Origin: Struthidea cinerea
Lineage: Eukaryota > Chordata > Aves > Passeriformes > Corcoracidae
DNA: 64,000 bases
Direction of reading: 5' to 3'
Assembly: GCA_013397865.1 (NCBI GenBank)
Contig: VZTI01005061.1
Coordinates: 847,032 to 911,031 of the forward strand
Below the pieces are notes generated by a model, which worked only from the letters and a program-made list of their open reading frames with translations, ran no database searches and was not told the DNA's origin. Both the position numbers and the translations under genes were made by a program. Within the stretch, counting starts at the first letter, position 1. Each line of letters starts with the position of its first letter. Below, one piece after another: positions 25,349 through 39,295 of the stretch.

Positions 25349-27456
25349 GCAACATCTCTTCCTTCTTTAGTTCAGCTTTAGCCAACTGATTTTGATCTGC
25401 AGGCTTATCTCCTGTAAGTTTTGTGACATCTGTGTCATGGCACTGATTGCATCAGCTGAAAAGAGACATACGAGCTGGTTGCCATCAACAGATTGATGGT
25501 ATCATAGCCCTCGGCTCCTCATGACCTTTCCTACAGCTCTTCAGCACATGATGAAAAGGAAAAGAGACAGGACCAGCCCCTGTAGGACTTTACGTGGGAG
25601 TGGTCTCGGAGAAGAGGCACAGCTGTACATTGCTTTTCTCCAGCTGATGTCTGTCAGAGGGGAGAGCCTGAAGGCAGCTTTCCACTCCTGCAGCCTCCTC
25701 AGCACCTGACAGCAGGGCTGCAGATGCAGCATATCCATGCACATCAACTAGCAAGTTCCACGGAATACCATTAGCACACCATAATGATGGAGACAAAGGT
25801 GCAGCTGTTACATGAAGGACTGTTTCTTAGGCCACACATTCCAGTTTCATGCTGTTGCATGAACTCTTTTTAACACTATTTTAAAATACATCATGAGTCT
25901 CAAGAGACTGCTGTTATTCAAGCTGTGACATATTTGTGCTTTTCATCTGGTTGGCTCTCTGCAGTCAATGGGAATGGCATGGAGGCAAGTTGGGATTGAG
26001 TTTAGTCGGAATGCTTCAATAGCAATGCTTTGCAATGGTGTTCTATGCAGCATAGAACTCTGGGCCTCCATTTGCTACATCATATCCTTTTACATTTTGG
26101 AGACCTAGAAGGACTCTGGACTTTTTGTACAGATCTTGCACAGCACAAAGAAAAAATACACACATACAGTGTGCTTTCATGGGAATTTTACTTTTGTACT
26201 TTATGGTTGTTGTTTCCTTCATTCTAGAATAAAAGTACTTTTGGACCGCAGGTAGACAGATGCTCTTTATATATGAGAGGAAAAAACCAGTCAGAACTGC
26301 AGGAATCAGTTAAAACTTGAGTACAGATATTTTCCAAATATTTCCTCCTAGATATTTTCTATTACAGTTTTTATTGCTTTCTCTAAGTCTGAGGTCTGCA
26401 TGCCCCTTTACATTTAAGAGGCCCTACTGTGAAGAACACTGTCGTTTTTTTGACTGAGTCTCCAAAGCTGGATATAATGTGTTCCTGAGTAACATAAAAA
26501 CCTTCTACAGTACAGGCACCTTGCTGGCAGGTAGTAGATAATTTATGTCTCACAGTTACCTGCTGAGAGAATAGTTAAACAAGATTAAAACAACCATTGG
26601 AATCTAGCTGTTGTGCACTGACTGCAGCACTGCTGCATGTTCCCCAGGTACTGTGGTCAACAGTTTTCCAGTGATTTGCAGAAGCTTTATAAAATATTTA
26701 GGCTGCTTTACCTTTACTGTATCATCAGGAAAGTGTGGAACAATGAGCTTGTGAAGAGGGATGAGATCTGAATTCAATGCAGAGTCCAACCACAGGTTTC
26801 CTGCATGAGGATTTACACGTCATGTGTTCTAGTGGGGGCTGACATCTCCATCTATAAATCAAAAATAGGTGCATAAGTGGAGTTTAGCTAATACCCCCTG
26901 GATTGTGATGGCCTACATACTCTAGTAACGGGCCTGGCTGGTTATTTTTGAACAATATAGGTCACTATTCTGCTGGCAAAATGTATACTTCAATATGCAA
27001 GTTCATATAACAGGACTGATTCTGCCATGTTGATCAGGGGTAGCCTCACGCCAGCAACTGGCAGCAGAGAAGTAGATGGGGCTTCTCCTGCAGGTAGAGT
27101 TACTATGTCTCTGGTCTGAGCACACAAAATATTAATCCAGATGAAGGACCAAATATAAAGCCAGGACTATAAATATACAATCAAAATACTGTTTGGTGTA
27201 AAACAATGCTTGCACTACTGGCCTCAGTATTTAGTGGAGCTGTATCCATTTACAGTAACTGTGCATCTGTCTTCATATTATATCCAAAAATGTATTAACA
27301 TTCAACCATCAGCACATATTTACTGCAGACTATGATCTACCAAAATATTTTCCATACATCTATCCTATGAGAATATAACCAATACATTCAATATATACAT
27401 ATTCAGTACTTTTCCCTCTCCATACATAGATAGATAACTTTGTATATACTTTTTTT

Positions 27457-27494
27457 ACACGTGTACACACACACACACGTGCACACATATATGT
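27457..27494. repeat. (CA)n-rich microsatellite
   Basis: An alternating purine-pyrimidine tract reads acacgtgtacacacacacac, continues acgtgcacacatatat, and includes a CACGTG hexamer. It is a potential Z-DNA former. Confidence 0.85.
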
Positions 27495-29654
27495 GGTAGG
27501 TATTAGAGACACTTTGTGAGGATTTACATGATTTTATAATATATTAGTAAATATCCAGTCAATATTGGGTTTTTTCCTCCATTTTCAGGTTTCCTGGAAT
27601 TAGTTGGTATGATTAAATACTGCCTGTTTGAGCTCCAGATCAGCAGACTAAATTAAGTGTATGACAATGCAGTCACTAGCTACAACATGTAATATGGCAA
27701 AGTTTAATGAGAGGGATTTTCTTCCTGGAAGACCTTTGCAAGGACCACTACTCAGAGCCATATGAAAGAATCTGTGCTGTGATGAAGCAAGCGTAAAAAA
27801 CCCCCCTAATCTTATGATCAAATCCCTTGGCTTTCTGCAGCTGTGCACTCAGAGTAGCAATTTAGCATTCCTGTAAGGAATTTACTAGGTCCTTAGGATT
27901 TTCTCTCTATAAACCTTCTTCCTTCCCTGCATATTGCAGTAACCCATCTTTTAGAAGGAAAACACCACAGAGAATGCTGCATAGGAAAAGAGATTGTAGA
28001 AGAAGCAGAGAAGCAAGCGGGAATAAGACCTTGATCCTCAACTCTTTGAAGGTAATGGATTGACTTCGGCAGGCTTTGGCTCAATCCCCGGCTGTCAGGG
28101 AGAAAAGCCAGTAAAAAAAGGAGGAAAAACAGCTGAGAATCAACAGGGAAACAAAAGAAGCAGAAAGAAAAAGTACGGAAGAGAAAAGGAAGAAACCAGA
28201 AAGGATGAAAGGTAGAGTGCCAAGGGAAGAGAGGCAGAGGAAAGCAATAGGGGACACCACTGAAACATACGCAGAGTGAGAAAAAAAGTGAACAATCTGT
28301 GAAATGGACTGCGCAGGAAGCTGATTTGCTCCTGGTTTTTAAGCTGGTTGCACATAGCACAACCTCATCACCGTGGCTGAGACTGTCACTGTATTTGCCT
28401 GTTGATGTGCTTCCTGTCATGCCCTGTGTCCCAGCTCCTCTGGGCACCAGGCCAGCACTTCATAGAGAGCACCATGGCTCCCAAGTGTTCTCTGCCTCGA
28501 GGTTTCCTGTACGTGGAGCAGTCTGGTGTGCACCTGGGTCTCCCCTTGGGTGTGGGGGTAAGCTCCTGCAGAAGTCAGTAGGAATGGAAGGAGCTCAGTG
28601 TCAGAGTAATACACAGTCTTGCCTCTTGCTTCCACTGCAGCAATGAATAAATCATTTAACATAGATCTTATAAGCACAAGATTGTTTTGCAGGCCAAGAG
28701 CAGAAGTTAGGAGACCTAAATTCTGTTTCAAAGAATGTTGACTGTTGCCTGTCACAAATCTCTGGCAATTGTCAATAAGACTGTAAAATATTTTTTTTCT
28801 CATTTTCTTCTCTTGAAATATGCATACACCTGATTTGGCTTGGGTTTTGGCCTCTTGGGAGCCCACACGCTGAAAAGTATCACCAGGATCAGATCAGAAC
28901 TCAAATCAATCTGTTGGAGATCAGGATGAGCAAGGAAACATGACCAAGAACCAGTGTGAAGGGCAGCTCTAAGAGAGACTGTGTAGAGATTCAGGTAGGG
29001 ATGGTGGGCAAAACTCATGGGTGGATGAGGAATCTGTTGATTGCATGAGGACATTGGGAACAGAGTCTAGGACTGAATGATCGATTGAATGAGGCAAATG
29101 CAACTGAATTTTCAAAACTGGTGGATGAAACTTAAGGTAACAAGACAGGAGCTAGCAGGACAGCAGAAGCTGTAGGCACACCCTCCCGCAGAGCCATTAG
29201 ATTCCCAGATTTCTGCTCTCAGTCAGTATATGCCTCAACACACTCTTATCTACAGATGGCAATTTGCTATTTCTATGAGTTTATTCTGGTGTCTCAACAA
29301 CCAGGATGGCGATGTGGAATTTTACTGATGTCAAAGATAGAATACAACCTGCAAAATGGAAATATTTTTTGTCTGGATTGTTTTTTAAAAAAAAAAAATA
29401 GGAGATCACATGCACACAAAATTCTGTTCGGAGGGAACAAAGTCACTCACTCAAAAAGTCAGCAGATGCTAGATTAAGAATGCTTGAAAAACTGTAGTAA
29501 CCTCCCTTGAACGTGGTTTGTGGAATGGAGTTTTTAATGACGCAATTATTTTTTCCTCACAGATTGCCTAAGCTGTTTGTTGCAATAGTTGGGAGATGTA
29601 TAATTAAAGGCAGGAGATAACTGAAAGGAAAAAAGATGGTCTTATCGTTAATGC

Positions 29655-29720
29655 AATGTGACCTCTGTAACATTGGGCAAATTGCTTAAATGAAAATTTC
29701 CCCACATTATCTCTAAATGT
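29655..29720 (+). mobile_element. Possible MIR core fragment
   Basis: The stretch 'gtgacctctgtaacattgggcaaattgcttaa' followed later by 'cattatctctaaatg' resembles the MIR core (tgtgtgaccttgggcaagttacttaacc…cctcatctgtaaaatg). It is short and diverged, so it is only tentative. Confidence 0.35.
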
Positions 29721-31339
29721 TCCTGTCTCTGAGTATCCAACTTGGTATCTGAACAGATTTGTAGAAATGCTGAGCGTTCATAAGAGAAACTGAATTGCAG
29801 TGCGTACTTAATGCTCTGTACAGCTGACTATTCTGAAACAGGAGATCTTTGGCTGTTAAACTCTACACTCAAAATAGGAAACTCAACCATATATTCCCTA
29901 TCTATGAAGTGGAAAGACATCCTGTTTTGTTCTACTATGTAATGGAAAGACAAGCTTATCACAGGCATGAAGCACTCAAGCTCTTAAATGACATGCAGAA
30001 GTATAATTCGCATCAAAAGGAAGTCGGAGAAGCATACAAGGAGGGAGGCAAGGGACATACATGGATCATGGAAGTCAAAATATGAAAAGCTGTGCACCTA
30101 CTGAGCACCATCTACCCTGTGCATGGAAAAAGGAAAGGGATTGTGGGAAAAAAGTATGGTCAAATATTAACAGATGCCTGTTTATCTAAGAAAACAGTCT
30201 TAGAGGAAACGAGCAGTGACAAGACAAGAATGTGTTCAAAAACATTCTGTCAAGCCTATGCAAAAATGTGTTAAGGACCTATAAAACTGAGATAATGATA
30301 CTTTTCCTTGCAAGCAAAGTGCTTGGAGAACTGCTGGTGAAATCTGCTACAAGAATGAATGCATTTTTCTTTTCATGGGAATGATAAGATCTTACCAAGT
30401 GACTGCGGGATAACTCAAAGGATGAATCTGAAGACAATTTTAGTCAGTGGGAAGTTAGTTAATTTCAGGGGTTTTGGAGCAAAATCCATGAGCCATCAAA
30501 CCCAGTTCAATTTTACGAAGTGACTTGATGTCATGAACTGTAGACCCTAGAGACAAAACCACGGAGTTGAGGTTATTAGGGTGACATAAGCCAGGATCTG
30601 GGTTTGGTTTATTTCTTAAACAAGTCGTGTCTTGGCAGCAACCCAGAAAAAAAGCAATATACATAAAAACAATAAGAGAAAAGATAGGATGGTCATAAAA
30701 CAGCCACTGAAGTCTGTGAAATATAAGAGGAGGACAGCACTGAGTGTCTAATAAGGCATTGTCCAGCTGAACTAGTATGAAGCAATAGAATGAGGCTTAG
30801 CTGAGGCTGATGGGGTCACCTCAAGCTCATATCCCCACACTTGCTGCAGAAGGAACTTAGCCGAAAGGGACAGGTTTTTTTTCCCTTCTGCCAGTTATCC
30901 AGCAGGAAAACTGAGCACCTGCTGAAGGCTCTTGTCAATGACAAGCAGCAAATGGTAGCACTAAAAGTGCAAGGCAATGCAGTGAATGCAACCAGAGAAA
31001 TACCGGCTGACAGTGAAAAATGCTGCTGATTTGAAGTGCACCATAGTTCTCCAAGTTTATGAAAGCAGTACATCTGGGCAGCTCGCACGAGAGACAATGG
31101 CAGGGCACGTGTCTGTGATGTTACTGTGGAAAGACAGCAAGTGCAAGGTACTAAGCATCATTTAGAAATGGAGTCTTACCACTATAGTGAAGAAAAGAGA
31201 ACCACATTACCCATTTTTGTCAAATTCCTGGGCCAATCCTATTGCCAGATTTGCAGGCCCTGCTCTAAGTAAGCTGGACACACTGTTCCCAGCACTGTCA
31301 AAATACTGCTGAAGAGGCCAAGAACCCAAAAGCTTCTGC

Positions 31340-31501
31340 CTGTCACAGTCAGATCTATTCCTCTGTGGATTCCCATGTGTAAACTTTTATCTCACTTTGC
31401 ATATGGTTTCTCTGAACCCCCTGTCACAGTCAGATCTATTCCTCTGTGGATTCCCATGTGTAAACTTTTATCTCACTTTGCATATGGTTTCTCTGAACCC
31501 C
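31340..31501. repeat. Exact 81-bp tandem duplication
   Basis: Bases 31340-31420 are repeated without a mismatch at 31421-31501; each unit starts ctgtcacagtcagatctatt and ends tctctgaacccc. There are exactly two head-to-tail copies. Because 81 is a multiple of three, the duplication keeps a short + frame (31397-31585) open, but nothing suggests this frame is coding. Confidence 0.98.
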
Positions 31502-33430
31502 ATGGAAAAGGGCTACATGTACATTAGTGCTGTAAGTAACAGGGAGTTACTGTCACTGCAGCTGGGCTGCAGCTCATCTGTGTAGGTGAGGATTTGATGG
31601 AAAGGGTGTGCAGTCTCCAAAAGTAAAGGGACACCACATATTTTCTTGAGTAGGTTATGCTTAAAGCCTGCTCTGATGAGAACACGAGCAATGCTGGATT
31701 CAGTGAATTTGTGTAAATGAAGAATTACCAAACACTTATGTTCTTCTAGCAAATCTCAAGACAAGAGCTCTAACGTATAAGCACTTTCGTTCTGCTGTCA
31801 TCTCTTTGGAAGAGGAATCCCCTTTTCTCTAGATAACATCTTGCACCATGGTGTTCTTCTCTGATTAGAAGACCTTCACACAGGTGTGTTGCAAGTAATT
31901 ACAGTAATATGTATTTTCCTTTTCCTTTTGATTCAGTCCTGAAGTGGTCAGAAAAAGACAAATGGAAATGTTCAACTGTGTGTGATCTATGAATTCTTCC
32001 TTACCACCTTACCTTCTGCCTTCCTTACCTTGAGTTTGTGCTTTTCCCTGTCACATTAGTATCTGATTGGCTATGTATGCATAAATGCCAAACTTTTAAG
32101 TGGGAATGAACTTGTTTTTAATATTGTGTACTTACAGAAGGATTTTAACAGCAAGGACCTTTTCTTTAATTGGCATATAAATGTAATGTAATTCTGTGAT
32201 AAGGAACGTAGATATATTTGGATGACATAAATCAAAACTCTCAGTGTCTGTACTACAAGAGGGATGATATGCCTTATGCAATGGAAAACCATGACTCTCG
32301 AATCTTCTGGAATTACAAACCCACAACTTTAATCAAAATCTGTTGGTTTTTTCCTGTTAATACCTAAATATTACACTACATGCAAGAAAGATTACATATT
32401 GAGACTCAGCAAAATAGCTTAATTTTTCTGCAATGTCAACTCATGTTCCTTTCTTAAGGCATGTTGTGTGGAAAAAGCACAGCTGACTTCTGATACAGTT
32501 TTGTTTTTGTAATTGGATTTACATACTGTAGTAAGATGCCCTTTTAAATTTCCTTCTTTTCAAATCTGTTTATTGTTTTTCACTTATCATTTTGACAATA
32601 CTACCACAAGGCCTATTTGATTTATAATTACATTTTGGCAGACAAATTTGTTAACATAAACATCATATTTACTTGCCCACATTGCTAGTAAAAAATATTT
32701 AAAATAATTCAAAAAATCCATTTGACCTTTCACTTTTGATGTGTAACTGAGTTCTGAGGAATTTCACCAAGTGTATGAGTAAGACAGCTTCCTTCCTTTG
32801 GAGTAATTTAATGTTTTATGTAATAAGAAATGCAGAGAAAATAAATGTTCTTTGTTTACAAACAACAGACTCCCATTCAAGTGTTGAACAACTGTTATTA
32901 TTAATTATTTACATTATGATAGCTCTGCAGAGACACCAGCATGGAGCATGGCTCTATTTCGTTAGCTGCTATATAAACATAGATGAAAAAGAAGATTGTG
33001 ACTATTTCATATGCCCAATATGCTAAGTTGCTTAAGGTAACAATGATTTGTCTATAAAAAGCAGGAAAAGGCTTGCATTAATCCAAAGAAAAAAGCCTAA
33101 TTGTACTGCTAAAATAATTTGTGGTAAGGAAAAAGGAAACACAACTAGAAAAGAATGTACTGCATTAACCTCACATCTGTTTACTCTTCATAGAGGGATC
33201 AGCTATTCAAATCTTCAGAAGGGCCATTAAAAAAACAAGACTGAAGAAGAATCAAGATGGTCATGAAAGGAAAGTGAGACATTTTTTAATGGCTGCTTCC
33301 TACATCACCTGTGTGCTGAATTACACCGGTGCACTACAGAGCAGATCAGGCTCTAGAGGAAGACCTTGGTGACTCATTACTTTTGCCAGCTTTGGCTTAA
33401 ACCCGAACAAGCACTGAGTTCCTGTTCATT

Positions 33431-33745
33431 GAATCACAGAATCACAGAATATCCTGTGTTGGAAGGGACCTGCAAGGATCATCAAAGTCCAACTTCTGGC
33501 CCTACGCAGGACACCCCAAGAGTCCCACCGTGTTCCTGAGAGCATTGTCCAAACACTTCTTGAACTCTGCCAGTCTCAGTGCTGTGACCACTGCCCTGGG
33601 TAGCCTGTTCCAGTGCCCAACCACCCTCTGGGTGAAGAACCTTTTTCTAATATCCAACCTAAACCTTTCTGGACACAGTTTCATGCCGTTCCCTCAATTC
33701 CTGTCACCGGTCACCAGAGAGAAGAGATCAGTGCTTGCCCTGTTG
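33431..33745 (-). mobile_element. CR1 LINE, 5'-truncated 3' end with reverse-transcriptase C-terminus
   Basis: The + strand begins gaatcacagaatcacagaat and continues ggaagggacctgcaaggatc, the reverse complement of a CR1 3' terminus with its octamer tail. The minus frame 33684-33502 encodes FRLDIRKRFFTQRVVGHWNR followed by LPRAVV and FKKCLDNALR. This matches the well-known C-terminal end of the CR1 ORF2 reverse transcriptase protein. The copy is 5'-truncated near 33745, has no endonuclease or polymerase domain, and is a dead insertion. It is the least diverged CR1 in the window. A pyrimidine-rich run follows its truncated 5' end. Confidence 0.95.
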
Positions 33746-36399
33746 CTCTTTCTTTCTTTTTTTTCTCTCTCCTGTCTATTTCTTCTGCATCTTTCTCTTT
33801 CTAGATGTTTTAAAGTAAGCGCTTTGATTAGTTGGCCAGGATCTCAGGCCTTGTTGCTGTGACATTAAGTAGGCTGAGATCCCTGCATTCAAAATCCTGA
33901 GTCCTATTTAAATTTTTAAAACTGGAACGTGAACACACTTTAGATTCACTCATCCTATCAAATTTAAAATAACAGTGATGGAGGAATCTACAATTTAGGA
34001 GCATTACACTAATCTAAACTTATAAAAAGACTATTGTACAGTCTAATTTTGGACCCAGAACTATTTGAAAGTGTTTCTGTTATTAATAAAACCAGCATCA
34101 GAAGGTGTTAATCCCTTAGAAGTTGCAGGTTTAAAAGATGGATGCAGGAAATCTGTGGCATATCAGGACACTGAAGGCTGTAAAACTACAGGCTAGCATT
34201 ATCATTACTGGATTACATTTCTTTCTCCTAGCACATTGCTGTTTCCAGCAGATCTGATTCATTATTGTTGCTTCATTTTCGGTGTTACGCCAGTTTCCGG
34301 GACAGCCAACACAATAGACTGGGTTCCACTGAATTCTCCAGAAACAACAGCCCCCCACAAAACCCCACTCCCTTCAGAATGCCTATTTAAGATGGGATTT
34401 GTATGTCAGAAAACAGTCAGGCATGCCTTTTTCTGTATGCCTGCTAAATGATAATTAACCTCCTGTGCCAGAATCTAGAGAAGGCTGTTTTCTCCTGTAG
34501 ACTTTTTTTGAGGAAAAAATTGCTTCCTTTCTCTCTAAGAGGGTTGTTTCCATCAAGCTTTTGGGGAAGCAATCTCTCCTAGAAGGCATGATCATGATCA
34601 TAAAGGCATCTCAGCACTGCAATTCATGTATGAGAATTGGAGGGAGCAGCCCCTGTCATTTAATCTGATTCACGGAGGGCTGAGAAAGAAGCAGGCAGAA
34701 GTAGTGTCTGCTCAGTTTGTCAACAGGAAATCTGACCAAAAAAAAGTACAGTTCTAGTCTGGTTTAGGTGAAGAGCTGAGCTTTTGGTAGAACTATTTTA
34801 ATTAAAAATACTTCTGGTCAATGGTGCTTATTCTCTGCAGAAAAATACAGCTGAAGCAGTGATAATAATCCTACTATTCCAATTTTGTAACATTACTGAG
34901 TCTTTCATATATTTACTTGGATTGTCTTACACTGTTCATTTTAGGCTGTGTTATCCCTTTGGTGTGTTGTGGACTGCTGTGATGCACCATTTCCCTGCAC
35001 AAATAAAGTGGAAGAGGAGGGCATGTTGATCTACTTATTACAGGGAAGCCAGCCTACAATGAAGAATATAATTTTGCAATACCTGGACTACAGTTCCCAG
35101 GAGGCAGAGCAGCTATGTTTAGGAATCAAAATATTTTTCTTTTTCCTTGCCATTTCAAGCTATTCTGTATAAAACAAAGTCTCCTTTACTGCCCATTTTC
35201 CAGGCAGAGCTAACCAAGGATCCACAACGACACAATAGAGGAGACCTACTTAAGAAAAAACAGAAACCTAGACCTTTTTCATATTTCATCATCTTCCAAT
35301 GAGTTTATTTTCTTTTATGTGAGGTACTTAAGCTGATTCTTCAGAAAAATTGGAAGTTAATAATGATCAATCTACATTTACTCTGCACATAACCAACCAT
35401 AGAGCTTATGATGCATGACATAATTGCAGTGTACTGAATGTTTCCCTTTTACAGCTGGCTGCAGAGACTGTAATAGCCTGTTACTCATTTCTAGGTGAAG
35501 AAGTTCCTCCTTCAGTTTAGGAATTTGTGCTTCTGCTGCTGAAATTTCTGCACTTGATCCTGACTGGTAGTTGTAGACAGCTGCTTTTAATTATCATACA
35601 AACAATATTTGTTTATCATTTTCCTTTCAAAACGACCCCAATACACCTGACAATACTGAATCAAATAAGCCAAAGATGCTTTTGGAAAGGAAGTTTCCTA
35701 AATGCTCTTCTTTACGGCTAGTAATTTATCACATGCTTTAAGTGTTCTTGTTTCTTTGTTTCATTTCTCTTTCCCTCAAAGACAGTAGAGAAACAGAGAA
35801 GACCCAAGGTTAGATCTGGCATAACTCCAACACCAGTTTGTCTCTTATTCACCACTTAATTATTTATTTATTTTCCCGAGAAAGACAAACAACATGCAAA
35901 CAAAATCAGGATGTATTATGTGTATTTACAAGCAAGTGAAACACAACAAAGATAAAAGAAAGAATTGAAAATTTAAATTATTCTTGAGGAAAAGACACCA
36001 GGGATAAAGTGAAATTTCATGAATGCATTCAAGTACGTTGGCCCAAATCCATGCCAGCTATTAATCCATAGCTCACGGATGAATTTGTTTCACTGTTATT
36101 TAAAAAGAGAACAAAACCTGAACTGGAGCTGTTACAATGAGCTGACAACCTCGGTGCAGAGCACAATGTAGTGGATTAGACCAGAGAAAGCACATTTAGT
36201 TAGAGAGCTGTCACCAAAGAGTAAGGATGAGCTTGTAGCTATGGCTTTAGTGCACGACTGGGAAGGGCTGGATTCACATCTTATGGCGTGAAAATCTCCC
36301 CCTCTCTGTGAGTCTGTTCCCTGAGTAAAATAAATCGATTTTTACCATTCTGCGCCACGAAAACCTTCAGTGAAGACATGCTGTGCCGCCATTTGAGAC

Positions 36400-37570
36400 C
36401 AAACCTGGGCCTTGGAAAGCAAAAGCCGTGCACCTCTTCTGCGTGAAGGACAATCCCGGCATTCTCCCAGGTCCTCAGGCATCTCAGCCAAAACGCAGCT
36501 ACATTTTGAAGAGAATGATGTAGGGGTGCTGCTGTCTGTGCTGGCCCACAGACGGGATGAGCAGGCCTGGCAGGAGATGCCGCACAGGAGGAGTCACCCC
36601 ACAGGAGGAGTCACCCCACAGGAGGACACTCCTGAGGGGCAGCGCGGCCCAGCCCCAAGGCCCTGGTGGGCTCCCTGGGCAATGGCTCTTCCCCTGACAG
36701 CCGTGCCCGGCATCCCGCTTCCCTCGGGGCTGGTGTGGTGCCCTGCTGGGCATGCAGGGAGGCAGAGCCGGGTCCTGCTGCCATCTCAGGAGCTCTAATG
36801 GCTGTCACCTCCAGGAGGAGGCAAGGCTGGAGGCACGGGGTCTGTCGTCTTTGGGGTGATGGCAGATCCTGGTGTTCAGAGCTCCACATTCTCATTTACG
36901 CCTGATTTGGAGAACCTGTGAAGGGGTTTCCTGGGTTTTTCGGGGGAAAGTTTAGACTGTCCCTCCTGAGTGTGGCAGGAGGTCTCCAGGTGGCCGTCGG
37001 GTCCCTGTCACGGCACTCATCACCCAGAGGCCATTTCATCAGCTGTGAAGGGACAGAATGATTTTGGGGAAGATGCTGCTGGAAGGTCTGCAGGGGATGG
37101 TCCGGAGGTCCTGAGGGGACTGGCCCTGCTTGGCAGAGCGGCTGCTGGGAATGCCCCACTCAGGGCAGCAGTCAGCGCTGAGGGAGCTGCCAGCTGGTGG
37201 GGGCCGGGGGCTGTCACTCACAGTAGCTTTCTCTGTGGATTCATGACAGATATTTGGGGAGGGGAAGGAGAAGAAACTTTGTTGTGCTGCTTCACAGGGA
37301 ACATGTGCCAGGGAGCCATAAGGACTGGTGGCTCCCTGGCTTCTGGGGGTGGCAGGATATCCCTTTCCAGGGATCAGAGCAGTGGGGGATGCGGGGCAGC
37401 TCCAGCCCCAGGCATGGAACAGCTCCCTGGGCGCAGGGATCAGGTCTATAGGACCCGTGGATAGAGCTGTGGGGAGCTGGAGACCGGTGCTGCTGCATCA
37501 TCATCGGGGCAGGAGCTGAGGGCTCCAGGGCCCATCAGGGAATTCAGGTCTAAAAGTTCACTCAGGGCCC
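36400..37570. other. GC-rich block of unknown origin
   Basis: About 1.2 kb stands out sharply from AT-rich flanks by its high G+C, while its CG density is clearly lower than in the CpG islands of this window. It contains a 17-bp tandem repeat (36584-36627) and several overlapping open frames (the longest, 36970-37464 on +, is 164 codons). None resembles a known protein to me, and there is no clear start or splice context. It could be an old retroviral LTR or other repeat, a decayed CpG island, or a GC-biased hotspot. I cannot decide by eye. Confidence 0.6.
36584..36627. repeat. 17-bp tandem repeat, about 2.5 copies
   Basis: The unit acaggaggagtcacccc occurs twice exactly (36584-36600, 36601-36617), followed by a partial third copy. 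Confidence 0.95.
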
Positions 37571-39295
37571 TGGCAGTGGGCTGAAAGCTACTGCACAACT
37601 GGGTGAGAAATTAAATTAAACAGCAGAGAATTCCGCAAAAGGAAGCATCTGATAAAAATAAGCACTTTTGCTGAGCATGAAACATATTGTCACAGGAAGC
37701 CACTGAGGCCAAGACCTTAAAAAGATTGAAGAGGGTTTGGTCAGTTATGTTATAGCAAGATTGCCCAGCTTTGGCATTATTTATGTCAGATTTCAGAGAG
37801 ATTTTAAAGCATGTGCTCCAGAGAAGTATTGAGACTCTCAAGAGATTAACTTGAGATTTAAAGCAGGAAAAAAAGATTATGGCACTGAACTCTTAAACTA
37901 CAATTAGAGAGGATACTGATCTGAACAGATTGCCAAGTTGATAATATGTTAATTCCTATACTCTAGGCTGAGTGCAGCCCTGAAAAACAACAGTGTGTGT
38001 GAATGAGACGTGATTTGGGATTTTCCAAGGGCTACACCAACTCATCTGCTGACAATTGAAAGCATATCTGACCTGAGCATCTTTCAATCAGTGAGGTTCC
38101 ATCCTTCAGGAAAGAGAAATAACTGACAAAAATGTTATTGCTTCCACAAATTAATTCAGGTTTCCTGCTCTTTTATCTGGTACATAATGTTTTGTTCTCT
38201 CTCTCTCCTGCCCTCCCTTTATATTCTTGCATGCATAGGAGACAGGAATCCTCCATCACTTAGGTAATCTCTTGTATTTACAAAACCAATCCTGTCTTGT
38301 AACATTTCTGATGACACATGAAAAATCACCTCTGGATGTGCCAGTGTATCAGCACAGCAAACAATAAGCAGGACGTGGAATTCTGTGGCAACTCACATAT
38401 CAGTTTAGAAAAGTTATTATATGTGAACATGGGTAGAAAGGTGCCATTCGTACCAGCTGTCCTGCTGCCATTCCCAGTCTGGCAGTAATATGGGGTTCTT
38501 CAAAATACACAGACTACAATTTGACCTTAAAGAATTCCTGGGTGAGTCTTCAAGAGAAATTTGCATTTGTTGTATCGAGCCTTTCCCATAAAGCACACAT
38601 CTGTGTAAAAGGTAATAAATTAGGAACATATTTCTTTATATACTTTTAACTCCACGTAGCAAAATGCCCAAGCACTTTGGGAGCTATTGAGGTCCTTTGC
38701 CTGCCACTAAAGTGCAGTCATTCCTTGGCTGCAAAACAGCAGCTGCTGCAAGATCCACTAATGAACAGTTTGAATATTGTGTGGGAAGAATACCATCTCT
38801 TGCTGAAACCACATGGCAAATATGAACAGTAATGCATGAGTTTAGTGATTTTCAAATACTGTATCATCACAATCTGCACCTCAGATCTTTCATGGAGTCT
38901 GTTTTTCCTTCCAGTGTCACAGCCTTTTTCTCAGTACTTTCTAACATACACTGGAGCTACCATAAAAATAGTTGAGCAAAATTAGAGTGACTATTGGCAA
39001 CAATATGAAACTGAGCTTCCTACAACAGGAGGTGTGCATCTGCTTTGCTGCACCCTGTCATTCAGCATTCTCTTGGCAGAAGTGTTAGGAATTTACACTT
39101 GTTACTGGGGACTTTTTTCTCTTGCATGCAAACATATAATTTTCTCTCCAGGTCACTCAGCATGTTGGTTCTCTCTTGTTTGTTGCCCTCTTGTTTTCAG
39201 CAGTGGCTGAAAGTTCACTCATAGCTGGATTTTTGCCAGAGATACCTGATACAGAAACAGCTCAAAGAAATATGCTTATTTCCGAGTCTAACTAG

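Larger units (their letters stand above)
22541..33430. other. Intergenic DNA with decayed repeats
   Basis: This AT-rich DNA lies between the PDIA5 island and the CR1 at 33431. It contains MIR-like relics (23430-23545, 24776-24950, 29655-29720), simple repeats (23805-23853, 25318-25348, 27457-27494) and the 81-bp duplication (31340-31501). It also has a purine-rich stretch on + near 28030-28300 that keeps long minus frames open. I see no exon that I can support. Confidence 0.6.

Noticed and set aside
33502..33684. 60-codon minus frame as a possible small gene
   Set aside because: Its residues are the C-terminal end of CR1 reverse transcriptase in a truncated LINE copy.
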